The translations under genes and the position numbers were made by a program. This document shows positions 1 through 5,718 of a stretch of 7,317 bases of DNA, piece after piece; positions within the stretch are counted from its first letter, which is position 1, and each line of letters begins with the position of its first letter. Source of the stretch: Bacillota bacterium (GTDB lineage Bacteria > Bacillota > Clostridia > Lachnospirales > Anaerotignaceae); assembly GCA_023413275.1 (NCBI GenBank), contig JAEZPX010000084.1, positions 1 to 7,317 of the forward strand. Reading direction: 5' to 3'. The notes beneath the pieces are model-generated. The model had not been told where the DNA came from. It searched no databases and saw nothing but the letters and a program-made list of their open reading frames with translations.

Positions 1-1369
1 TCCCAGCACTCAATGCCATCTTACCAAGGCCAATAATCAGCTTTTTATCAATTATTTCAGGGTACTGTTTCACCGTTGGTACCAAAAGCATTACTGCCGC
101 CACTGTTGATGAAGCCGCAGCTGCCAATGCTAAACCGCCAACGCCCATAGGCTCTAATAATAGTTTGCACAAAATTGCATTCACCACAACCGATGCAACC
201 CCTGAATAAAATGGGGTCTTTCCATCCTGATTTGCATAAAAAGCCCTACTCAAAATTGTTTGTATACCATAGCCAATCATCCCGAGGGAGAAAAAGAATA
301 AAGCTGTGGAGGTTAAATGGGTTCCTTCAGCGTCGAAAGCCCCTCTTTCATAGATCAAGGCAACCAAGGGATGACTCAATGCCATGATACCAACCATCAT
401 AGGAATCAGCAAAAACATCATAGAGCGCAAAGTAGCCTTTACAGTAATTCCAAACTCCTGCCGATTCTCGCCACTGGAAATACGGGAAAGCTTGGGGAAA
501 ATTAAATTTGCAATGGCCAAAACAAACACACCCACAATAATGGTGTATAAGTTATTGGCATAATCCAATACCGAAACGCTTTGATCGCCATTGGAAAGCT
601 GGGAAGCAAAACGGCAGTTAATCATAAAATTGATGGGTTGTGCCCATGTGGCAATCATAACAGGTAACATCAGCTTACCGATTTTTTTCAAACCCTCATC
701 TCTAAAATGGAAATCCGGTCGATACCAATACCCTTTTTTCTGTAAAGACGGAATTTGAATAAACGCTTGCATTGCCCAACCAATTAAAAAAGCCGCAGTT
801 AATCCATATATTCCATATTTTTCGTTGAAAAATATATAATATACAATAATAATTGCGTTGGAAGCCACGCTGATTGCCGCAGGAACATTAAATTCGTCTA
901 AGGATTGTAAGATTCCCACAAAGGAAAAAGCAATGGCAGTAAATAAAATAGTGGGAAAGAGCATACGAGCAAGGGAGGCACACAGTTGTGCCGTTTCGTT
1001 ATCAAAGCCAACTGCAAACAGCCATACAAACTGTTTAGCAAAGACAATGCCAATAACCATTAAAACAAAGGTTACTACTGTAATAAGGGTAACAAAACGA
1101 TTGGCTAGAGAAAAAGCCTCTTCCTTCCCCTTTTTTTGTAAATACTCGTTAAAGATAGGAATAAAACTTGCAGAAATTGCAGAAGCAAAAACTGCATCGA
1201 AAAAAGTCCTGGGAATACGGCTGGCAAGCAAAAATGCCGCTGCCTGCATCTCCAAGCCATAATTTGCAGCGAGTAATTGTTCCCGAACCAAGCCAAGAAC
1301 CTTCCCCACCAACGTTATCATCATCATAAAGCTGACAGCTTTCACTGCCTGATTGCCTTTTTGTGACAT
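1..1369 (-). CDS. murJ: MurJ/MviN-family lipid II flippase, C-terminus cut by window edge
   Basis: This gene probably encodes the membrane flippase that moves lipid-linked peptidoglycan precursor (lipid II), or a related lipid-linked sugar, to the outer membrane face. The frame is open from the ATG at 1369 to base 1, giving 456 residues. The family is usually about 500-520 residues, so roughly the last one or two helices are missing. The N-terminus carries the family signature: KVLGLVRE at residues 23-30, then LLASRIPR at 47-54, then AVFASAISASFIPIF at about 59-73. Many hydrophobic helices follow. The start is supported by AGGAGAA at 1375-1381, five bases upstream of the ATG. It lies downstream of the glycosidase gene on the same strand and may be co-transcribed with it. 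Oddly, the Asp of the usual DAF motif is Ala (A44), and the helix-7 motif YADR of E. coli is YANN here. It could therefore be a divergent paralogue serving another polymer. Family assignment is strong; the exact substrate is uncertain. Confidence 0.9.
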   Translation of the reverse strand, partial: MSQKGNQAVKAVSFMMMITLVGKVLGLVREQLLAANYGLEMQAAAFLLASRIPRTFFDAVFASAISASFIPIFNEYLQKKGKEEAFSLANRFVTLITVVTFVLMVIGIVFAKQFVWLFAVGFDNETAQLCASLARMLFPTILFTAIAFSFVGILQSLDEFNVPAAISVASNAIIIVYYIFFNEKYGIYGLTAAFLIGWAMQAFIQIPSLQKKGYWYRPDFHFRDEGLKKIGKLMLPVMIATWAQPINFMINCRFASQLSNGDQSVSVLDYANNLYTIIVGVFVLAIANLIFPKLSRISSGENRQEFGITVKATLRSMMFLLIPMMVGIMALSHPLVALIYERGAFDAEGTHLTSTALFFFSLGMIGYGIQTILSRAFYANQDGKTPFYSGVASVVVNAILCKLLLEPMGVGGLALAAAASSTVAAVMLLVPTVKQYPEIIDKKLIIGLGKMALSAG

Positions 1370-1429
1370 AATTGTTCTCCTGTTGACAAACTCCCTAACG
1401 GAAGTAAATTATTTGCAGACACACAAGAT

Positions 1430-1451
1430 GGGTAGAGATAATTCTCCACCC
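1430..1451 (-). repeat. Hairpin between the glycosidase gene and murJ
   Basis: An 8-bp stem (1430-1437 with 1444-1451) closes a 6-base loop. Read on the minus strand as RNA it is fully paired, with one G-U pair. No clear U-tract follows it on the minus strand (the bases after it read ATCTTGTGTG), so it is not a standard intrinsic terminator. It lies about 60 bases before the murJ start. It could be a processing or attenuation structure, or simply chance. Confidence 0.4.
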
Positions 1452-1477
1452 ACCTAATCTTACCTTATTTTGCCCAA

Positions 1478-1499
1478 TTTTACAATAAATACTGTAAAA
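1478..1499 (-). terminator. Weak AT-rich hairpin just after the glycosidase stop codon
   Basis: TTTTACA at 1478-1484 is the inverted copy of TGTAAAA at 1493-1499, with an 8-base spacer. It begins 11 bases after the tandem TAA TAA stop of the glycosidase gene. The stem has only one G-C pair and no strong U-run follows, so termination would be weak at best. Read-through into murJ is plausible. Confidence 0.2.
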
Positions 1500-1510
1500 A
1501 TGAAAGATTA

Positions 1511-3862
1511 TTATACCTTGCCTATTTCATAGGAAGCATCTTGACCCTGAACACGTAATTTCAGAATGCTAAAGTTGCCATTTACACTTCCATCTGCCTT
1601 CCAAAGATTTGGAAGGTTGATATAACGCACACCGTCCTTTGCCGCCGTCCACTGGGCAGTACCACAACAGGACACCACAAATACCGTTTTGCCTTGGGCA
1701 ACATATTTATTCAAAATCCCACGAAAATATGAAGTCTCAGCTACGGAATTAAAATCTCCAGGTGTTTTATCCATAATAATTACAATTGTGTCATTATTTG
1801 AAGCATCCAAATCTCTGGTTAAGCTTGCATATTGGGTAGGGTTTGTGGCACGAATGCCTCCCCCTGATGCAGAAACCATGGCTATGCTTGTGCCACTTCT
1901 GCTTAAGAACCGATATCCGCCATTCCAGCTCAGGGTATCTAACTTAGGTGCTGTTTTAATATCGCTAGTGCCACCGTAAATTGCCACCTCTGCATTAGAA
2001 TCCACAGCATCTCTTACCCTTGTTCTCACATCCGCATAAGTTGTATCATTAATCTTATCTGCGCCGTTGTATGCCACAGTGCCTGAAATGTTTAGATAAA
2101 AAGCACCATCATTTTCCTTTGTAACTTTTTTCTGCAAGGGATCTGCCGCTGTGGTAGCATTTGGCGTTGCCACTGCCTTGCAGTCCCCAACAGTCACTGA
2201 GATATAAGCAGTTTGCCCGTCTCTGGTACATTTAATATAGGTTGAGCCTGCTTTTGTTGCTGTAAAAACATTAGACTTCATTGTGCCTATGGAAGTATCT
2301 GCAACCTCATAATTAGTTGTTGTGGACACCCAATGATTGAAACCATCCGTATCAACCACCTGCATGGCGATGGTAGCTGTTTCTCCAGCCTTGTTCAGCT
2401 TTATGCTGTTTGAAGTAGGCTTCAATTTGCTTGTTGTCGCTGAAACCACCCCAGTCTGGGAAGCTGTCTTATCCTTGTAAAGGGCTGTAACTTCAAATGT
2501 TCCCTTTTGAGAAGGAATAAAATCATATCCATTCCAAGTGCCCTCCACACCAACTGCTTGCATGGTAACCTCATTTGCAGGAATTTCGATTCGATTATAA
2601 TACTCATCTAAGCCATAAACTTTAAATGTTATCGTCTTGTTAGGAAGGGTGCGGACCAAGGATGGTGTAATGGCGATTTTCTCAATTTCACCTGCTTGCG
2701 CATTCTGAAAAATACCTACCGCATTAATTACCTTTCTTTCGGAACCGTCGGAAACCGTATTTTTCACCGCTACTGCTGAATCATCCACAGTTTTTACTGC
2801 CATTGTAGAGGAACCGCCGCCGTCTAAATGCATGGCATTATAAGCGCCATACTCTCTCATGTAGTTGGCCATTTCGCTATGGGTTACGCCAACGCTGTCA
2901 CCACGACCATCAACCACCATAAAAATAGCCGTTTTCCCGTCTTGAGAAATACCAAATGCTGTTCTGGGTTGACGTCCTGTTGCTACAATTGCTGTAGCAG
3001 GTGCCTCAGCCCCATCAATGAGAAGCTTTCCGCCACCGCCAAAAGCAAATTCCTTATTTTCAAAATCAACAGAACTGTTAATATTCATTGTTATAGCGTC
3101 ATTCACCTGAAATTCATACGCTGCATTATTCCGATAATCCTTGCTCATTATAATCAAGTATCCATCTTCTGGTACCGCTACAGTTTCTCCCGGTTGTGAA
3201 ATATAAGTAATGGTATCGCCTTCCACCACAAATTTTACAAGCTCAGGAAAACGCTTGTCCAAATCCGCTGTACTTTTTGCCGCTTGTTTATCAAAATAAA
3301 TGGGGTAAACCATGGCAGTCACTTTGTTCATAGACGCAAGCTCAATGGCTTTCTGGCTATTGGCAAAGGTTGCGGTCATTTTAAAATAATCGAAAAAGGG
3401 ATTATTGTTTTCATCCATGAAAAAGGATGCATATAAATCTCCATCATGATTTAAAGATGTACCAGCCGAAACCACTTCTCCATCCCTCATAACCGCTCCA
3501 AAAGGTGCGGAATAACTACCGGACATACCAAAAAAGTCGGAATTCACGCCAGCAAGAGCTCCATTATCAGTCAAAAGCTTTTTTACGGTTTCCTTTAAGC
3601 CATACTCAACAGTACTCTCTACTTCTTTAAATTCCAGTGTACCTTCTGTCAAATCCACCTTCAAAACATGCAAATTTTGAATCCCAGCATCAGTCATACG
3701 GCTGCTTTTTTCGTACACAACCCCACGGGTTACAGTCTGCTCTGTTTTTTGGTCATAGTATGTAGTTGCGCCAAAAACCCATGTGGTAGTTACCGAAAAA
3801 GTCAGTGCCGCCGCCAGCAAGGCGCCCATCAATCGTCTCATTTTTCCTAATTGATACTTCAT
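1511..3862 (-). CDS. Secreted phosphodiester glycosidase (NAGPA-like) with Ig-like domains and a metallophosphatase-like C-terminal domain
   Basis: This 783-residue exported protein has a catalytic domain of the family named after mammalian 'uncovering enzyme' (N-acetylglucosamine-1-phosphodiester alpha-N-acetylglucosaminidase). A signal peptide covers residues 1 to about 31 (KMRR, a hydrophobic core, then a likely cut after VFG). The catalytic domain spans about residues 45-385, with NSDFFG at 107-112, PRTAFG at 299-304, DGRGDSVG at 318-325 and LDGGGSSTM at 346-354. The 186-residue gap between the first two motifs suggests an insertion. Two beta-rich, bacterial Ig-like segments follow, at about 391-475 and 478-560. 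The last 200 residues resemble a calcineurin-like phosphoesterase fold without its metal ligands. The ATG is supported by AAAGGAG at 3871-3877, eight bases upstream. Translation ends at tandem TAA codons. No LPXTG or S-layer anchor is visible, so the protein is probably released or held by its own domains. A likely role is trimming or remodelling of phosphodiester-linked wall or capsule sugars; the substrate is unknown. Confidence 0.88.
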   Translation of the reverse strand: MKYQLGKMRRLMGALLAAALTFSVTTTWVFGATTYYDQKTEQTVTRGVVYEKSSRMTDAGIQNLHVLKVDLTEGTLEFKEVESTVEYGLKETVKKLLTDNGALAGVNSDFFGMSGSYSAPFGAVMRDGEVVSAGTSLNHDGDLYASFFMDENNNPFFDYFKMTATFANSQKAIELASMNKVTAMVYPIYFDKQAAKSTADLDKRFPELVKFVVEGDTITYISQPGETVAVPEDGYLIIMSKDYRNNAAYEFQVNDAITMNINSSVDFENKEFAFGGGGKLLIDGAEAPATAIVATGRQPRTAFGISQDGKTAIFMVVDGRGDSVGVTHSEMANYMREYGAYNAMHLDGGGSSTMAVKTVDDSAVAVKNTVSDGSERKVINAVGIFQNAQAGEIEKIAITPSLVRTLPNKTITFKVYGLDEYYNRIEIPANEVTMQAVGVEGTWNGYDFIPSQKGTFEVTALYKDKTASQTGVVSATTSKLKPTSNSIKLNKAGETATIAMQVVDTDGFNHWVSTTTNYEVADTSIGTMKSNVFTATKAGSTYIKCTRDGQTAYISVTVGDCKAVATPNATTAADPLQKKVTKENDGAFYLNISGTVAYNGADKINDTTYADVRTRVRDAVDSNAEVAIYGGTSDIKTAPKLDTLSWNGGYRFLSRSGTSIAMVSASGGGIRATNPTQYASLTRDLDASNNDTIVIIMDKTPGDFNSVAETSYFRGILNKYVAQGKTVFVVSCCGTAQWTAAKDGVRYINLPNLWKADGSVNGNFSILKLRVQGQDASYEIGKV

Positions 3863-3893
3863 TGCCCAATCTCCTTTATGCCATAATTACTAT

Positions 3894-3922
3894 TTAGACG
3901 TGCTCCTTTGGTTTTTGTTCCC
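3894..3922 (-). promoter_or_regulatory. Candidate ECF-sigma promoter for the glycosidase gene
   Basis: Read on the minus strand, GGGAAC (3917-3922) is followed by a 16-base spacer and CGTCTAA (3894-3900). This matches the general ECF pattern of a GAAC-type -35 and a CGTC-type -10, as used by the envelope-stress sigma factors SigM, SigW and SigX of Bacillus. Transcription would begin near 3887, leaving the ribosome binding site at 3871-3877 intact. No good vegetative -35/-10 pair was found for this gene. Pattern matching only; no experimental support. Confidence 0.5.
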
Positions 3923-4057
3923 AAAATTTTTTCGGAGATTTCCCAAAAAAGACGTATTCTGTCAACTTACGACTTTCATTTTAGCACTTTTCATTATAGA
4001 TTTCTTCTTAATTCAAAAAATTTAATATATATGTAATATTTCAGGTTAATGCTTCCA

Positions 4058-4069
4058 ATTGACGTCAAT
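4058..4069. repeat. 12-bp perfect palindrome, possible operator
   Basis: ATTGACGTCAAT reads the same on both strands. It lies roughly mid-way between the two divergent genes, over 130 bases from either proposed promoter. A symmetric site of this size could bind a dimeric regulator. No known regulator can be named from it. Confidence 0.35.
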
Positions 4070-4070
4070 C

Positions 4071-4091
4071 CTTTTTTCCCATGGAAAAAAG
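4071..4091. repeat. Perfect 9-bp inverted repeat with 3-base loop
   Basis: CTTTTTTCC at 4071-4079 and GGAAAAAAG at 4083-4091 are exact inverted copies around CAT. One base separates this from the 12-bp palindrome. Six of the nine pairs are A-T and no separate T-tract follows on either strand. It could be a bidirectional terminator of an unseen small RNA, a protein-binding site, or a chance product of A/T-rich DNA. Confidence 0.4.
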
Positions 4092-4208
4092 CTACTCCTT
4101 TTGATGAAAAAGACAGTGAAAAAAAAGATTTCTTTCTAGATATCTCGTTATTTTCACCTGCCCTATTAAAATTTATGAAGGGATATCTTCTTTTTGCCAT
4201 CCTTCTTC

Positions 4209-4237
4209 TCATAGAAAATTTGTCCTTTTCATAAAAT
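4209..4237 (+). promoter_or_regulatory. Candidate sporulation sigma-E promoter for the GerS-like gene
   Basis: TCATAGA at 4209-4215 and CATAAAAT at 4230-4237 are separated by 14 bases. This fits the mother-cell sigma-E pattern (ATA-centred -35, CATACAAT-like -10, about 14 bases between). The -10 differs from the consensus core at one position. Transcription would begin near 4244, leaving the AGGAGGT at 4254-4260 intact. No vegetative promoter with both boxes was found. Mother-cell expression would suit a germination lipoprotein, but this is an inference. Confidence 0.45.
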
Positions 4238-4269
4238 AATACTGATACAAATTAGGAGGTATTAATAAT

Positions 4270-4896
4270 ATGAAAAAAGCAGTAGCCGTTTGTCTTAGTT
4301 TGCTCCTTCTTTTTGGCCTTGGCGGATGCAAAAAAGAGGAGCCTTTATCAGAACTGGAGACAATACAAAAGCAACTAAACGAAATGGATGGGTATTACTG
4401 TACCGCTTCCCTCACCCGCATCTCCAACAAAGGGGAAACCACTTACGGCACAAAGCAATACGCCAAATCAACGGGGGAATATCGTCTAGAGTTAACCTCA
4501 CCTGAAAACGTAGCTGGCAACTATACCATATTCGACGGTCAAAAAATTTGCCAGTATAACCCCAGGTTGAATAACCAACTGGTAAAGGATGTCCCCGCTT
4601 CCCAGCACAGAAACGAATTATTTCTAGGGCAATTTATTAAAAACTACATGCAATCTGAGGGAGTGGGTGTAGAAGCTGCCGCCTTGGATGAGTCCAAATG
4701 CATAGTAATGGAAGCCGTAATTCCAGGTACTGATGGTGCTTTATCCTCAGAAAAACTTTGGGTAGATCGAGAAACCTATTTACCGAAACGCCTTGTTCTA
4801 TATGACAACCAAGGTCAAGAGCGTTATCGCTTGGATTATGATGAATTTGTTTATAATCCAGATTTCGAGGAAAATCTTTTTCAAATTAAAGAATAA
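4270..4896 (+). CDS. Exported lipoprotein with LolA/LolB-like fold, resembling germination protein GerS
   Basis: This 208-residue protein is predicted to be a membrane-anchored lipoprotein. The signal peptide is MKKAVAVC followed by a Leu-rich core, ending in a lipobox LGGC with the lipidated cysteine at residue 20. The rest is beta-rich, with late blocks LWVD (about 164-167), YLPKRLVLYD (about 171-180) and YNPDF. This is the style of LolA/RseB-like proteins and of the clostridial GerS family. GerS of C. difficile partners the amidase CwlD and is needed to make a spore cortex that can be degraded at germination. The ATG has an ideal ribosome binding site, AGGAGGT at 4254-4260. The ndoA-type gene 111 bases downstream supports the match, since gerS lies close to alr and ndoA in C. 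difficile. It could instead be another LolA-like lipoprotein. Confidence is high for a lipoprotein and moderate for GerS. Confidence 0.7.
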   Translation: MKKAVAVCLSLLLLFGLGGCKKEEPLSELETIQKQLNEMDGYYCTASLTRISNKGETTYGTKQYAKSTGEYRLELTSPENVAGNYTIFDGQKICQYNPRLNNQLVKDVPASQHRNELFLGQFIKNYMQSEGVGVEAAALDESKCIVMEAVIPGTDGALSSEKLWVDRETYLPKRLVLYDNQGQERYRLDYDEFVYNPDFEENLFQIKE

Positions 4897-5007
4897 AGGC
4901 TCTATTTCGTGGCAATAATGGTAGCAGTCAGGACAGAAGCCAAATTTTAACATTACATATTTCTATGCCGCTGCTGCCTGACGAATTTTTCAGCGGAGCG
5001 TGAGCCT

Positions 5008-5385
5008 ATGATCGTTAGAAGAGGAGATATTTTTTTTGCAGACCTAAGCCCTGTAGTGGGTAGTGAACAAGGGGGAATACGCCCCGTATTAATCATACAA
5101 AACGATGTAGGCAATAAATATAGCCCCACTGTCATCTGTGCCGCCATCACATCCCAGATGAATAAAGCAAAGCTTCCAACACACATCCCCCTATCCGCCG
5201 CGGAATATGACTTACCTAAGGATTCTGTCATTTTACTGGAACAAATCCGCACCATTGATAAGCAAAGGCTGAAAGAAAAAGTATGCCGCTTGGACACGGA
5301 AATGATGCAGCGGGTAAACCAAAGCTTATTAATCAGCCTTGGTTTGCAGCAAGCTTCGCAACAAAAAGGGGTATCAAATGAATAA
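5008..5385 (+). CDS. ndoA: MazF/EndoA-type mRNA endoribonuclease toxin
   Basis: This gene encodes a 125-residue sequence-specific, ribosome-independent mRNA interferase of the PemK/MazF family. It is very close to B. subtilis NdoA (EndoA): it starts MIVRRGDIFFADLSPV, has GSEQGG at 18-23, and later LLEQIRTIDKQRL. The residues reported as catalytic or important in NdoA are all present at the same numbers (R25, T48, H59), so the enzyme should be active. The usual length is about 116; the extra C-terminal tail here is rich in Gln and Ser. The ATG has CGGAG at 4994-4998, nine bases upstream. The ndoAI antitoxin gene that normally precedes it is absent: the 111 bases between it and the lipoprotein gene are too short for one. 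It may be transcribed from the lipoprotein promoter. A hairpin with a T-tract lies downstream. Confidence 0.95.
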   Translation: MIVRRGDIFFADLSPVVGSEQGGIRPVLIIQNDVGNKYSPTVICAAITSQMNKAKLPTHIPLSAAEYDLPKDSVILLEQIRTIDKQRLKEKVCRLDTEMMQRVNQSLLISLGLQQASQQKGVSNE

Positions 5386-5421
5386 GAAAAACACAAAGCG
5401 GCTTCCATTTAGAGAAGCCGC
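5386..5421 (-). terminator. Intrinsic terminator for the leftward udk cluster
   Basis: GCGGCTTC at 5398-5405 pairs perfectly with GAAGCCGC at 5414-5421 around an 8-base loop. On the minus strand the stem is followed by TTTGTGTTTTTCTT, a good U-rich tail; on the plus strand the tail is poor (CTTGTTC). It therefore suits transcription arriving from the small membrane protein gene. It lies 13 bases past the ndoA stop codon, so it may also slow plus-strand transcription. Confidence 0.65.
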
Positions 5422-5443
5422 CTTGTTCATATGATTTCATGAG

Positions 5444-5479
5444 AAAAGCAATGATCTTATAAAAAAATTGCTTTTTTTT
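5444..5479 (+). terminator. Intrinsic terminator for ndoA
   Basis: AAAAGCAAT at 5444-5452 pairs exactly with ATTGCTTTT at 5467-5475 around a 14-base A/T-rich loop. The T-run continues to 5479 and is followed by more A/T. The stem is A/T-rich, but the tail marks it as a plus-strand terminator, 59 bases after the ndoA stop. Confidence 0.6.
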
Positions 5480-5521
5480 ATTATCTTAGAAACAATATTT
5501 GCTGGCTGTTCATAAATTTAT

Positions 5522-5707
5522 TCAGCTTTTTCTGCCTTTTGAAGCCAACAAAAGCCACAAAAAATATAAACCAATGAAAACAACAGTAAATAAGATTACA
5601 TTTCTTATCGTAACAGGCTGGCCAATCATTAATAGTGTGCCATGATAGACTATTGTTGAGAGTATTCCAGTTCCAAAAGCCTTTTTGAATATGTCAAACC
5701 AATTCAT
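5522..5707 (-). CDS. Small two-helix membrane protein of unknown function
   Basis: This 61-residue protein has an amphipathic or charged start (MNWFDIFKKAF), a hydrophobic segment at about 12-29, a short linker with QPVTIRN, a second hydrophobic segment at about 37-56, and a basic tail ending SKGRKS. By the positive-inside rule both ends are probably cytoplasmic. I do not recognise the family. It starts 11 bases after the udk stop codon, and its ribosome binding site AAGGGG overlaps that stop, so the two genes are probably translationally coupled. It is the last gene before the convergent terminators. The coupling, the clear start signal and the helix pattern make it a likely real gene despite its size. 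Confidence 0.7.
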   Translation of the reverse strand: MNWFDIFKKAFGTGILSTIVYHGTLLMIGQPVTIRNVILFTVVFIGLYFLWLLLASKGRKS

Positions 5708-5718
5708 ACCCTATCCCC

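Larger units (their letters stand above)
3863..4269. other. AT-rich divergent intergenic region (407 bases) with no convincing gene
   Basis: This stretch separates the leftward glycosidase gene from the rightward lipoprotein gene. It contains an ECF-like promoter near its left end, a 12-bp palindrome and adjacent hairpin in the middle, and a sigma-E-like promoter near its right end. Open frames of 61 codons (plus strand, 4049-4234) and 72 codons (minus strand, 3994-4212) exist. Both lack good ribosome binding sites and have the composition of translated AT-rich spacer. I see no riboswitch or tRNA-like fold. Confidence 0.6.

Noticed and set aside
858..1262. 134-codon plus-strand frame inside murJ
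   Set aside because: It is antisense to a convincing membrane-protein frame; its Lys/Ala/Thr-rich product has no recognisable domain.
1383..1410. TTGACA plus TAAATT with a 16-base spacer on the plus strand
   Set aside because: It points into the antisense side of the glycosidase gene, with no plus-strand gene downstream.
3960..3965. Perfect TTGACA on the minus strand ahead of the glycosidase
   Set aside because: No TATAAT-like -10 lies 16-18 bases downstream; the 17-base position reads GAAATC.
3951..3973. Imperfect inverted repeat GACGTA...TACGAC
   Set aside because: It is only six bases with one mismatch, which is within chance for this region.
3994..4234. Small frames on both strands in the divergent spacer (minus 3994-4212, plus 4049-4234)
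   Set aside because: Neither has a good ribosome binding site. They overlap each other and the palindromes, and their composition is that of A/T-rich spacer.
4223..4251. Second sigma-E-like pair, TCCTTTT and GATACAAA
   Set aside because: Its start site would fall inside the AGGAGGT ribosome binding site, so the transcript could not be translated well.
4921..4982. GTAGCAG/GTCAGG and CTGCTGC/CCTGAC partial inverted repeats before ndoA
   Set aside because: The two pairs are in an order that cannot nest in one stem, and the matches are short and imperfect.
4953..5408. 151-codon minus-strand frame opposite ndoA
   Set aside because: It is the shadow of a well-supported NdoA gene and its translation resembles no family.
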